Shown here in pieces: positions 1 to 12,800 of a stretch of 64,000 nt of DNA. The translations under genes and the position numbers were made by a program. The first letter of the stretch is position 1. Each line of letters starts with the position of its first letter. Source of the stretch: Variovorax paradoxus EPS (GTDB taxonomy: Bacteria; Pseudomonadota; Gammaproteobacteria; Burkholderiales; Burkholderiaceae_C); contig NC_014931.1 in assembly GCF_000184745.1 (NCBI RefSeq), forward strand, positions 5,394,001 through 5,458,000, in the 5' to 3' direction. The notes under the pieces are model-generated. The model saw only the letters and a program-made list of their open reading frames with translations. It was not told the origin of the DNA and made no database searches.

Positions 1-608
1 TGCGCCTGCTCCAACGACTCGAGATCCCACACCAGCGGCAGCCCGGACGCCGGCGCGTCCTTGTGGCGCACATCGACCTCGTGGAAGCCGTGCGCGAAGT
101 AGTGCTCTGCCCAGTCTTGGTGTGCGTAGCTGCTGAGGAAGCGCATGGGGTGCAGGCCGCCGTTGCGCGGCCGCAAGGTTCCATAGGCGAGCCATTCGAA
201 GCCGTTCTGGCGCAGCGCCTGCTTCACCAGCGACAGGCGCATCTCGCGCTCCGGCGCCAGCAGGAGCTGTCCGAGCAGGCCTTGAGGGTGGCCGAGGCTT
301 CCCGGCTTCATCTGCGGTCGTGCGAGATGGTCGTCGGTGAAGAAGTCCGGCATCCGCCCGCCGAGGTTCGCGGCGTTGTCGCTGGGCATGAAGTGCTCCG
401 GAAAGATGGAAAAGCCCTGGTCGCGGGCCCGCAGCGCCTGCGGCGTCTCGGCGAGAAGCGGATCCGGATCCGCCTGCGCAGCCGCCGGCTGGTGGTCCGC
501 GCCGGCCGGTGGCCGGGCCTGCCTGGGCGGTGTCGCACGGTTGGGCCGACCGCGCCACTCCTCGAACGCTTCGGGCATCGCAAACCAAGGGGCCTGGCTA
601 GACGGCAT
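1..608 (-). CDS. LuxR-family regulator with autoinducer-binding domain (partial, C-terminus outside window)
   Basis: The visible 202 residues are an N-terminal extension of about 120 residues followed by most of an acyl-homoserine-lactone-binding domain. The four residues nearly invariant in LuxR-type receptors sit at W166, Y170, D179 and W194, with spacings of 4, 9 and 15, the same as in LasR (W60, Y64, D73, W88). The HTH output domain would lie beyond position 1. The ATG at 608 is preceded by AAGGAG at good spacing. The protein is a paralogue of the regulator at 35991-36881: both share the pattern WL.YGT followed by a W..xY..VD.R stretch and LP..WDL. A quorum-sensing-type role in controlling the T3SS block is inferred from position. 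No luxI-type synthase is visible in the window. Confidence 0.82.
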   Translation of the reverse strand, partial: MPSSQAPWFAMPEAFEEWRGRPNRATPPRQARPPAGADHQPAAAQADPDPLLAETPQALRARDQGFSIFPEHFMPSDNAANLGGRMPDFFTDDHLARPQMKPGSLGHPQGLLGQLLLAPEREMRLSLVKQALRQNGFEWLAYGTLRPRNGGLHPMRFLSSYAHQDWAEHYFAHGFHEVDVRHKDAPASGLPLVWDLESLEQA

Positions 609-857
609 GACTGCACACTCCTTACACGTTGGTGGGCCGCGCTGCATGCAACGCGGGCATCAAGTCGTTGGCAAGAGGCAGTCTAGGGTTCGATGCCTGC
701 GCGCAGTTATCGCAATTGAGGCATTGGCCATAACGCAAATGCATGGTCACGCCCCCCAAAAAAGAGCGCCGCGTTCCTGCCGGAACGCGGCGCCGGGGGC
801 ATTTGCGAGCGGCTGCGCGCCAACCCGATGCCGTCGCAGGAACGTCGTGAATCCGCG
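609..857. other. Intergenic region between the LuxR gene and the giant gene
   Basis: These 249 bases hold the ribosome binding site and presumably the promoter of the LuxR gene, plus the terminator of the giant gene at 758-793. I see no small gene and no convincing lux-box dyad here. Confidence 0.6.
758..793 (-). terminator. Rho-independent terminator of the giant gene / T3SS operon
   Basis: A perfect 12-bp stem (766-777 pairing with 782-793, loop TGCC) is followed on the minus strand by a run of T and then G (complement of 758-763). It lies 65 nt after the stop codon of the giant gene and is the natural end of the long minus-strand transcript. Confidence 0.85.
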
Positions 858-3800
858 TCAGTTCACCGTCAGACCCCACTGGCGCTCGGCATAGTTCGCC
901 AGGCCCTGAAGGCTCTGCGGCGTGGCGGGCTCCAGCGTGTAGTAAGCCCCGTCGGGCACGCTGTGCTGCACGCTCACCTGCATGCCAGCCTCGGCGGCAT
1001 CGGGATCGCTCGCAGGGAAGCTGCCGTCGTCGTCGTCCATCCTGTTGTCGATCAGCCGGTGCGTGGTGGCGATCCAGTCTTGCGCCGGGATGCCGCCGCG
1101 CCCGGGCATCGCGAGGCGGAACTGGAGGATCTCCAGCCCCTGCGGCACCGTCTTGCCCTTGGACTTCATGAACTCGTTCCACAGCTGCATCGGCGAGACG
1201 CCCTCGTGCGTGGTGTTCAGCAGCGCCGTGGCCTGCTCTTGCGAGAAGCCCATGTCCTTCACCGCCTTGGCCAGCGCCGGGTCGCGCTGGATCTCGCGGG
1301 CATCGACGACGTCGTAGTGATGGCGCACGTTGTAGAACTGCTTGAGCGCCGTGAACAGCGCCACCCCCAGCCCGGCCACCGTGGCGGCCTCGGCCGGAAT
1401 GGCGAGGATCGCCGCCAGCTCCACCGCCCCCGCGCGCGCCAGCGCCGCGCCCGTGAGGTTGACGAGCCCGATGCCGCCGTCGGCGACGCCGGAGATGCCC
1501 ATGCCGAAGTTCAGCACCGAGATCATCGCCGGCACGTCCTGGGCCTGCCCGATGAAGAGCGCGAGGTCGGCCACGCCCACGCCCGCCGTGCCGGCCGCGA
1601 ACCACACGCGCCAGGGCGTGGTGCCCTCGACGTCCGGCACGCCGCCGAATGCGATGCGGTTGCCCGCGCGCGAGCCGGTCGCCTGCCAGGTGGTGTAGGG
1701 CTTGGCGATGAAGAAGGCCTGCGTGCCCTCGTAGATGCGGTGATACCAGCGCGCATAGTCCGCCACGTCGCCAGCCAGGGGCCGGAAGTTCGTGATGTTC
1801 GTCGACAGGTTGTGTGTGAGGAAGCCCGCGTTGGCGGCCCAGCGCAGCACCTGCCCGAACGCCGTGTGGGCGCCGGTGGCGTTGTTGATCCCCTTCGCGC
1901 CGATCTTCAGCAGGCCTTGCAGCTTCGAGTCGAGCTCGCCGCCCAGACGGGCCAGTGCATCCACGCGCGCCGCATCGGAGAGGGCCGGATCCAGCTTCTT
2001 GACCTTGTCCAGGAACTCATCCACCACCGCGGTGCCTTCGCGCACCTCCGTGGGCGTGAGCTTGAGCGTGGTGGCCAGGCGCTCGGTCTTGCCCTTGAAG
2101 GCGTCCCATTGCTTCGCATACCTGAGCGGGTCGGCCGCCATGCTGTTGAACTGCGCGTCCGCCAGCATGGTCCAGCTCATGCGCAGCGACCCCGAGATGT
2201 GGCGCGCGACGAACATGGTCGGGTTCAGCAGGTACTCGATCGAGGTGCGCGGGTCGGGAACCTCGAACTTCAGGTCGGCGAGCAGCCGCTCGCGCAACTG
2301 CGGGCTGGACTGCTTGGCGAGCTTGAGGTCGTCGGCCTCGTACACCGCCTCGCGCGTCTGGTTGAGCGCGTTCTCCGCCTCGGTGGGCTGCGCGCCGGCG
2401 CGCATGCGCACCAGGTCGCGGTCCAGGTCGTCGAGCGACTTCGCCCACTGCGTGACCACCTCGTCGGCGCGATCCAACTGCGCGGCCACCTCGGGGTTGG
2501 AGGCGCGATAGTGCCTGCGGCCGGCCTCGCGGTCAGCGGGGGTCTGCGCGCTGAAGTTGGCGAGATAGAAGCTGATCGAAGACCCGACCGAGTTGTGCCC
2601 CTTGCCGCGCACGTTCTCCAGCGATTCGGTGAAGCGGCTGTTCTGGGCCTGCAGCCCCTCGTCGATGGCGCCGACCACCTGCTCGCGGCGGTCTCCGTCG
2701 CCCCGGTCGAGCAGCGCGTTGGCCAGCGCAACCGGCAGCTTGCCGCCGCTGAGCTCCACCGCCTTCTTCACGGCATGCGGCAGGTTGGAGCCCAACCGCG
2801 TGCCCTCCCCGATCCGGTCGTCCAGCAGCCGCACGGCGAAGCGCTCGGCCCATACGGGCTGCGCGGCCATGCCGTCCGCCGCATCGACCAGCGCCGACAG
2901 GCCCACCAGGAGCGGCTCCAGGTCGGACATGGTCTTGACCTCGCGCGCACGCCCGGACAGCAGCAGGTGCACCGCCTCGGCCAGCGGCTGCGCCACCTCG
3001 GGGGGCGCCTCGCGGTACTGGGCGAGGTAGTCGCCCATCGCCGACAGCGGCAGGTCCGACAACTGCGCCAAGGCCTCGGTGCGCTCGGCGTCGAACAGGC
3101 GCACCAGCGGCGCGGCCACCGTCGCGCGGGAAGCCGGATCGCTCGCGTCGAGCTGCCGCGCCATCTCGGCGGCGGCACCCTTGACGTCGCCATCGGCCAG
3201 CCGGTGCGACACCACCTCCTCGGCGTCGATGCGTGCCTGCAGGAAGGCGTTGTCCGTCACCCGGCGGTCGTAGCCCAGGTCCTTCGGCCCGATGTCGATC
3301 AGCGATGTGAGCACGAAGGTCGCCGGCTGGCGCACGGCCTGCTGGCGCGCTGCCTGCTCGTTGACGAAGGCCGGATGCGTCGCGACGAGGCGCGCGTAGG
3401 CGAACTCCGCCTGCACTTCCCCCATGGTGCCCTTGAGCAGGCCTGAATCGCGCACCGCCAGGCGGATCGCCGTGTTGCCCTGCAGGCTGAAGCTGCCGCC
3501 CGCGATCAGTTCCGCGCGCAGGCGGTTGGCCGTCTGCAGCGGGTTGGCGCCGGTCTTGGCGTTCTCCTGGAGCACGAGCACCACGCCCTGCGAGAAATCG
3601 GACCAGCGCCGGTCCACATCGCCCTGCAGCTTCTGCAGCGCGGCCGGGTCCGGCGCGGGCCGCGCACGCGCGGCATCGAGTTGTCGCTGCAGCTCGTTCG
3701 CATCCGAGAGCAGGAAGCGCGTCGCCTGCGACAGCGCCAGCGGCTCGGCGGAGAAGCCGGGCGTCCAGTCGGCCGAGCGCTGTTCCTCCAGCGGGTTCGC

Positions 3801-6800
3801 GGGCAGGCTCACGATGCCGGTCGGGGCCGCGTCCCTGAACTGGTCCGGGTTGATCGCATGGGTCACGCCCATGCCGAGCATGGCCACCAGCGCGAGCGCG
3901 GTCTGCGCCTTGATCGACTTGCGCGTGCCCCAACCGCCCGGCAGCTTGGGCTTCTTCTCCACGCTGGGCAGCGTGAACTGGTCGTCCCCGCGCGGCACGC
4001 CTTGCAGGCCGTTGGCGACATCGACCTTGCGCGGCGGCTGGTTGGAGACGACGAACCAGTCGCCCGTGGACTGCGGCGAGGCCTCGCGCGGCGGACGGGT
4101 GCGGACCTTGCGGATCAGCAGATCGGGATTGTGGCGCTCGTCCCGGCCCGGGCGGGTCGCCGAGGTGTCGGTGGCGCCGGTCTGCAGATCCTTGGTGTGG
4201 TAGCTCGTCTCCTTCGGCGCCTTGGGCTCCAGGCCCAGCTTGCGACCCATCTCGCGGTGCGGCGCCAGGCCGCGCACGCCCTCCCCCGGGACTGTGTGGC
4301 CATACCAGCGCACGGTGTTCGTGCCCGCGGCCACGCGGCCCCAGCCGTCGATCTGGGCCATCTGCAGGTCGACCGCCTGCGTCGGGTCGGCGTAGAGGTC
4401 GGGCTCGCCCGTCACGCGGTAGATGTAGACGTTGTCGTTGCCGAAGCCGCCGTTCTGCAGCCGTTTCCAGATGTCGGGCCATTCGTCGCCGCGGAAGGCG
4501 GCGCTCAGCGGCGGCGGGGCGGCCTTGGGCGCGGTCTGCACCGTGGCCGCCTCGGCCGCCTTTGCTTTCGCGCCCTTCTTCCTTTTCCCGCCCTTGGCGC
4601 TGCTGGCCGCCGCCTTCGCCAGCGCCGCAGCGGCAGCCGCCGCGGCCGTGGCTGCCGCGCGGTCGGCCTCGACCTCGCGCGCCGCCTGGCGGAACAGCTC
4701 GTTCATGCCCACGTGCACCTCGGGACCGTACCCCGCGGCATCGTCGATGGCGCTGCGCGACTGGCTGTCGACGCCGCCGTTGGCGGTGATCGCGCGGATC
4801 ACCAGCGGCACCTCGTCCGAGGTCGGCAGCAGGTTGTGGTTGCCGGTCGAGGCCTCGAGCGCCGCCACCACCGCATCGGCGCCCCAGCTTCCCACGCCGG
4901 CCGTGACCACCTGCGCCGTGATCTCCGATGCGATCCGCTGCCCGTTGGGAGCGCGGCGCACGCGCTTGTCCACGCTGCCGGTGCCGGCGTCGGGGCCGTC
5001 GCGCACGACCGCCATCACCTCGATCTGCGGCCCGCCCGCGGCGTTGAGTTCGCGCGCGGCGTAGAAGAACTGGTAGAGGGCCGCCACGTCGTCGGTGATG
5101 CGCTCGCCGGCCGAGTTCCAGCAGTCGCCCTCGGCGTCGCGGCCCGGCACCTGCACTCCCATCAGGGCATCGGTGCCCATGTCCTGCAGCATGCGCAACG
5201 TCTCGGCGCGCGCTTGCGGCCCGGCACGCAGGCCGAAGCCGACGACCTTGACGTCATCGCGCCCGAGCGCCTTGAGCGCCGCCTCCAGCGGCTTCACGTT
5301 GGAAGGCATGGTGACGCAGGTCGTCTCCTTGCCCAGCTTGGCCAGCGCGCTCGCAATCGTGGCCGCGCCCTTGGTGCTGTCCGAGTCGGGGGCCAGCCCG
5401 TTCGCGGTCCGCACCGGGGTGCCGACGACGACCAGCGGCTTGTCCGCCTTCGCCAGGCTCTCCGCGGCCCGGTAAGCACCGCCCGGCACGTGGATCGGGT
5501 GGCTGCGCCCCGAGGGGTCGTAAGCCTGCAGGGCGTCGATCGGGTCGCCCGCGCTCTCGTTGTCCAGCACCTCCAGCGCCTTGTCGAGCGCAGCATTGGC
5601 GTTGAACTCGGCCGGCGGCACCGCCATCAGCGTGATGTCCTCGCGTTGCAACGCGATCCGCGCCGCCTGCAGCACGTCGTTCTGGTCGACGGTCGCCTTG
5701 GCCGGGTCCACGCCGGCGGCGATCGCGGTCTGCTTGTCCTCGACGGCGGAGGTCACCACCACCACCTTGCCGGGCCCGCCGCCCATGCCCGGCGGCAGCG
5801 TCTTGGCCATCTCGATGGCCTGCAGCGTCTGGTAGGCCATGGGATTGACCATCTTCACGTCCGAGCGGCCGCGCTGGGCGAGCGACTTGGCGAAGAAGCG
5901 CTCGAGCTCGGGATAGTGCGTGCAGCACCACGAGACGGTAGTGACGTCCGGCTTGGCCGCCAGGATCTTGTCGGCGTAGTGGTCGGCGGCGTCCTGCATG
6001 CGCTGCTGCAGCGCCGGATTCATCGGGTCGGCCAGGAACACGTTCACGATGCCGGCCAGGTCGAAGCCCGCGTCGGTGCCGCCCACAGGCAGCACCTCGT
6101 TGTCGCGGTAGACGCCGATCAGGTTGGTGCCCGGCAGCGGCAAGGTCGCCGTGGGTTCGGTCGAGAAGGCGACCACGCGCTCCCCCGCGTCGACCAGGCC
6201 CTTGTGGAACTCCCGCGTGCTCAGGATCAGGTCGACCACCGGGACGCCGATGCCGCGCGCGTACTGGTCCAGGCCCGAGGTGCAGGCCGTGTTGCAGCCC
6301 ATCACCATCAGATGGATGCCCAGCGCGTCGCCGACCTGCAGGCCGCCGTTGGTGCGGTCGGCGATCGCCGTCACGCCGCCGACGCGACCCAGCTCGCCGT
6401 AGGTGCCGGCACCGTGGTCGCCGATGATCACCAGATCGACCCGGGCACCCGTGCGCTCCTCGACGCCGCGCTTGATCTCGGCGGCAGCGAGGATGCCGCC
6501 GTTTCCGGAGTCGAACACGCCCAGGCGCAGCCGCACGCCGCGCAGGTCGGGCTCGAACTTGCCGGGCGCCGCCTGCGCGCTCACCCTCAGCATGGCGGCG
6601 ACCGCGCCTTCCACTGTCGGCGACATGCCGCCGACGCCGGCACTGCGGCCGCGCCCGTCGAGCTTGTACGGCTGGTCACTGAGGGTCACGCTGTCGACCG
6701 CGCGGGCGCGCATCATGTCGATGACCATCTTCGAGATGGCCTTCTCGGTCGGCACCGCGTTCAGCGCGCCCGCGCGGCGCAGCATCTCGGTGGCGAAGGC

Positions 6801-9800
6801 ATAGCCCACCCAGTTGGTACGCCCGCCGGTCATCGCCACGTCGGCGCGCACGATCGAGGCGATGAGCGTGCCGTCGGGCGCCGGCTGCACGCGCGGATGC
6901 ACCTCGGGGTTGCCGCCGCCGACTTCGTTGCCGATGTCCAGGCCCACGATGGACGTGGTGTTCGGGCGCTTGTAGGCGTCGATGAAAATCTGGTCGATGC
7001 CCGAGACGGCCTCGCTCACGTTCTTGCCGCTGCTGTCGCGGTAGTCGCCGTTCACCGTGCGCCCGGGCACGTCGTATCCCATCAGCAGGTCCGGCTCGAA
7101 CTTGTTCACGAACGCCTGCGAGCGCGCCTCTCGCCGCCTGCCCCAGGGAAGGCGCTTGTTGAACACCACGATCTCGTAGTCGATGCCGGGCCGCTCGCCC
7201 AGCGATTGCAGCGCCGCTTCCATCACGCGCTTGTAGGTCCGGTCCACCACGTAGCGGACCTTCAGGTCCACGCCGTGCTTCTGCTGCATGTACAGCCGCG
7301 CGGCATAGCCGGACGCCACCGCTCCGCCGGGACCGCTGGTCTCCGGCCGCCGCTGGAGGTTCGCATAACCGGCCGCGATCACCACGCTGGGCACGCGCCC
7401 GGCTTCCACGGCGCGATCGAGCGCGGCTTGCGCCGCCTCTGCGCCCTCCTCGATGCCGCCCTGCTTGAAGATGTACTCGGCCGGACGGCCCACCGGCATC
7501 GTCAGCACCGCGTTGTAGATGTGGCCCCTGCCCGCGGGCCGCAGGTCCACATGCGGCCAGGCCTGCGCATCCGGGTTGGCGATGGCCACCGGCAGCAGCG
7601 TGCCGCCTGAGAGCACCACGTGCGTGGCGAGCACCATGTCGCTCGAGGCCTTGTGCCAGGCCACGGGCGGCTGGCCATTGGCGGCCACCGGGGCCATCAC
7701 GACGTGCACGGATGCGCCGTCGGGCCGCTTTGCGGCCGCCTTCACCGCCTGCTCCAGGGTCTCGTGCACGTTCGACTTCTTGCCGCGCAGGCCATCGGGT
7801 CCGAACAGCACCTGGCTGGCGTTGCGCGTTTCCACCACGTAGCGCTTCTCCCATCCGTGGGGAGCGTCCTGCGCGATCGCGCGCTGCGTGGCGGTGTCGG
7901 CCTCCGAAAGCTCCATGTCTGGCGAGATGGCGCCGATCTGCTGCGTCTTGGGGTCCTGCGCGAGCGCCGACTCGATGGCGCCGGCCAGCGCCTCCCAACT
8001 GCGCGAAGGGCCGAACGAATCCGGTGGCGCGGGCCGCGTGCGGCCGTGGGACGGTGTGGCCGCGGCGGGCGCGGTCCCGGCGAAGCGGCCCTGGGGCCAG
8101 TGCGCGGGCAGCCGTTCATCGGCCAGTGCCTGCTGCCGGCGCAGCTCATCCTCCGAGCTGCGCGTGCGGTCCACCCGCGCGGCGTCGCCGCCGGCGTGCG
8201 TCTCGATCACGTAGACCTCGCCGGCCTCGAAGTCCTGCACGTAGCGGCCCGAGATGCCGTCGATCATCACGACCGCCTCGCCGCGACGCTCGTAATTGAA
8301 CATGTGCGCGATGCGCGAGCCGTCAGGATCGTTCATCGCGACGAAGCCGGTGGCCTCGCCGGGCAGGCCCGCGAGGTGCGCACGAGCTGCCGCGGCGCTG
8401 CCGAACTTGCGGATCGGCGGATCGCCGTAGATGGCGCGCACGTCCTGCAGCGTCTTCGCCTCGGAAGGCACGGCGCTCATGGCGGTCTCGTCGGAGGCGC
8501 TGCGCAGGCGGTCGATGGTCACGGCCACGTTCACGCAGGCGGTCAGCGAATGCCTGGCGTTCACCGCCATGAAGCGCCGATCGCCGCCCGTGAGCTCCTG
8601 TGGATACAGCTTGATGCCGCGCTCGGGCCAATGCCCGGCCGGGCCCGGGTGGGCTTGCGCCGAGGGCGGTTGCAGGGCCTGGACCTCCTGCGGGCTGACC
8701 GGTTTGCCGCGCTGCCGCCCCAACCTGTCCAGCAGCCCCAGGGCCCGATAGTGGGCCTCCTGCAGCGGCGCGATGCTCTCTTCGGGGCGCTGGTTGGCCT
8801 GCGCTTCGGCGAGCGCGCGCGCGGCCGCCGTCTGCACCTTCTCCTGCATGCGCAGCGCGAGATCGCGGGCCGCCGCATCGTTCCTGTCCACCATCGCGCT
8901 CATGTGCGCCGGGGGTGCGCCGAGCAGCCGCGTCTGGGGTGGCGCGGGCTCACTGTGCAGGTTCATCAGTCCGCCCAACTGGGTGCGCATCGCCTGGGCG
9001 AGCGCGAGGTCGCGCTGCCGCTCCAGCAGCCGTTCGGGCGTTTCGCGGGCCAGCGCTTCCCCGGCCTGCCGCGCGGCTTCCGCGCGCTGGGCGATGGCGT
9101 CGATCTGCGCGCGCAGCGGCACCAGTGCCTTCGCCACCGCAGGACTGGTCGGTGCCGGGGCGGTCTCGCCCGGCTGGGCGCCCGCCGGCATCGAAGGCGC
9201 CCGGGTCTGCGGCCCGTCGAAATAGATGGCGCCAGCCTTGGCGAACTGGCTCTCGTGGCCCTGGCGCAAGCGACCATCGAAATCAGGGTCGACGAAGTTG
9301 GTGTGCTCGAAGCTTTCCGCATCGGCCACGCGGGGGTCGACCTCTGCGCGTTGCGCGCGCAGCTCGGGCAGTTTAGGAATCTCGGCCCTGGAGCCGCCAA
9401 CCGCCCCGATCACCTGCTCCAGCGCCTCGGCTGCATCGGTCAGCGCACGGGCGTTGGCGGCGCGCTGCGGCGCCTGGCGTTCCAGATGCAGGGCAAGGCC
9501 GGCGGTGTGCATCATCGCGGCGAGCCGGGACGGATCGGCCGCAAGCGCAGCCTCCCGCTCGCGCGCCAGTTGTGCCTGCCGCTCGGCCTCGAAGGCCCGG
9601 GCCTGCACCATCGCATTCTGGTAGGCCGGTGTGCCGGTGAACGACTCGCCGTCGCCCAGCGGCCGGCGCGCGGTGAGTTCACCGATCTGTACGCGCCCGT
9701 CGGCCTCCACCGTGAGAGCGAAGTTCTCGTAGGCAAGGAGCTCGCCGTCGAGGATGCGCGCGATCTCCTCCAGGTCGCGCACCGGCTGCGCCGTTGCCGC

Positions 9801-12800
9801 GTCCGCGGATTGCGCCGTCGGCCGCGAATCAGGGCGCCGCACCACGACGCCGGCCCGGTCGTTCGGCAGCGCGATCGTGCCGAACACCTGCTGCACCAGC
9901 CGGTCGCCCAGCCCGGCCTGGATGTGCTCGAAGATGCCGTGCAGTTCACGGTTCAGCTTCTCGCGCTGCCGCGCCGTTTCCATCATCTTGCTTGCCTGGA
10001 ACATCGGCGGGACGCGCGGCACCGGCGGCACCATCACCAGCCAGTGCTCGCCCAGCGCGCGCATCTGGTGCGCGCGGCCGTCCGTCGGCGCACCGAAGGC
10101 CTTGTCGAAGACCGCCGCGTCGCCGCGAACGCCGTCCCAGAAATAGTGCTGGCCGTCCGTCGCCTCGTAGACGCCGGCACCGGCGTCGTCCAGCACCAGC
10201 ACGGTCGCCGCCTGAGCGATCGCCGCCGGCCGCTGCGGCGCGGCGGCGCCCTGCGGCACGCGGCCGACCTGGCCCTTGTGCCAGAAGAAAGGCAATTGAC
10301 CGCCGGCTGCGACGTCCGCCGCGTACCTCGGATAGCTGTCCAGCGGCACGGGCTGCAGCAGCAACTGCGGGCGGGACGACTGCAGCGGCTTGCCGTCCAC
10401 GTGGGTGACGATCACATGCACTTCGCCGGCCTCGAAGGCGATCACCTCACGTCTCATGGATGCATCGGTCATGCGCACGTCGCCGTCCTTCGAGACGACG
10501 TTGATCATGTGCGAGACCTTGTCGCCCGTGCGGTCGACCAGCAGCAGGTAGCCGTTCAACGCCTGGTCGCTCGCGGCGATCGAGCGCAGGGCGTCGTCGC
10601 TGTTCGTGTAGCGTTCATAAGCCACCTCGCCGTGGAAGGCCTGGATCTCGCCGAGCGTCCGGATGCCGCCCACGAGCACCGACATGGCGTGCGGCCCCTC
10701 GGGGTTGGCCAAGCGCTGGTTCATGGCCAGCGCGCTGGGCACGCAGGCGTCGTCGACGTTGCGCGGGTTCAGCCCTTTGGCCCGCGGATCGGGCTCGCCG
10801 TAGGTGATCTCGGGGGCGACCGGTGGCCGCTCGAGGTGCCGGCCCAGCACCGGCGTTTGCGCGTCCGCGACGCGGTCCGTCGGGCGGTCCATGTCGTCCA
10901 GGAGGGCCTGCAGGCGCTCGATCATGCCCGGCGCCAGGACGGCGGACTTGCCCCATTGGGCCTTGCGCTCGTTCGACTTTTCCTGTCTGGTACGGTAGTC
11001 CATCAGCCCGGTGAGCTTCACGGCCTCGCCGACCACGCGGGCCTCCAGCCACGCGACATCGGAGGCGGAGTCGCCCCGCTCCTTCGCGGCCGAAGCGGCG
11101 ACCTGCGCGTCGAACTCGCGCCGCGCCTGCACCGCCACGGCGACGTCGAAGCCCGGTATGGACGCGCGATCGCTGGGCGTCGTCTTGCCTTCGGGCAAGC
11201 GCGGAATCCATTCGTTGGGCGAACGGGGGAACGACCTGAGCCCCTGCAGGGACTGCACCAGCGCAAGTTGCGTCTGCAGCAGCACCCGATCCAGCGCCTT
11301 GCCCTCGGCTTGCAGCCGCGCATCGATCGGCTCGGCGGTGCCGGCCAGGCGCTCGGCCACGGGCTGGCGCCAGTCGCGCATCTGCCGCATCACTTCGGCG
11401 AGCACGTGCGAGGGCTTGTGCGCATCGGCCGCCGTGGCGGTCGTCGCCGACGGCTCGGCCAGCGGGGCGCCGTCCAGCGCGCCGAGCAGGCCGGCGATCT
11501 CCCGTTCCTGCGCCGCCAGCAACTGCTGGTTCGGTTCGTACTGCGGCTCGGGCGACTGCGCATGCCACTTCGCCGCGAATGCGGCATCGGCCATGTCCAA
11601 CAGCCGCATGCGTTCCCTGGGACCGGCGGGGCGCTCCAGGGTGTCGTAGCTGTTCCAGACCGCGGCGATGTCGCGCACGCTCAGGGGCTCGCCCAGCTTG
11701 CGCTCGCGCATCCCCAGCGGGTCGCTCACGACCGCGTGGCCGTTCCTGTCGACCAGCATCTGCAGGTCGAAGATGGTCATTCCCGAGCGCCGCAGCACCT
11801 GGTAGATCGCCGCCACGTCGGCGCGGGTCCGCGCGATGTCGTGCGTGAGGAAGCTCGAGCCGGCGCCGCCGCGCGAGGCGCCGCGCATCCGGGGATAGAT
11901 CACCGCCATGCGCCCGTCGGCTAGCACCAGCGGGCCATGCTGGGAGAGCACGTAGCGCTCTCCCGCCCCCGGCTCGGTCTTCTCGAACACCGCGCGCACC
12001 GCCTCCAGGGCCTCGAAGCGCTCGTTGATCGTGGTGGGACCGTAGGTGAACGCGTCGACGCTGCGATCGGGGTCGTCGCGGGCGATGGCGATCACCCAGT
12101 CGTTCCCGAGCCCGTGCACGTTCATGTACGCGCCCTGGCCGACCCTGTTCGGCGACAGCGCCGCGTCGAAGGGCTGCGGATCGCGGCCTTCGCCTTCCCA
12201 GAGGTAGGTGACGTCGTGCTCGGCGTTGTAGTAGAGGCCCGCGCCCTCGGGCGACAGCGGCAGCACGGGTTGGGCGTTGCGGATCGCCTCGGGCATGCGG
12301 CCGGCCGGGTCCGCCACGCCGGCGCCGGCGCCGGCGGCGGCCGCGGCACGCGATGCGGCATCGATGCCCAGCATGCGCTGCAGCCAGTGCGGCCAGGCGC
12401 CCACGGAATCGCGCGGCCAGCCTTCGGGCAGGTGCCGGCCCTCGGCCACGTCCTTCGCATAGGCCTGGTAATCCTTCAGCGGCACCGGGCGCCCGAGCGA
12501 GGGGATCGCCGAGACCGGCCGGCCGTCGCGATGGGTCACGATGACCGTCGCGCCGGGCGCCTCCATCGATCGCACCTCCTTGCCGGCGAGCGCATCGATG
12601 ACGCGCAGCCCGCGATCGGTGCGCGCGAAGTTCAGCAGGTGCGCGTGGGCCTGGCCGCTGCCCGCGGACAGCGCGATGTAGCCCTGTGCGCCGGGCTCCA
12701 GGGTGTCCAGGAACTCGCGCGCGGCCTGCGCATTCGCGAAGGTCTCGACCTGTGCCTTGCCATGGGCGGCATGCACCGGGCCGAGGGTGCTGGCCCCGCC

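Noticed and set aside
4380..4490. YIYRVTG segment of the giant protein as the Arg motif of an ADP-ribosyltransferase
   Set aside because: No STS or Glu motif follows at suitable spacing; the single motif is too weak.
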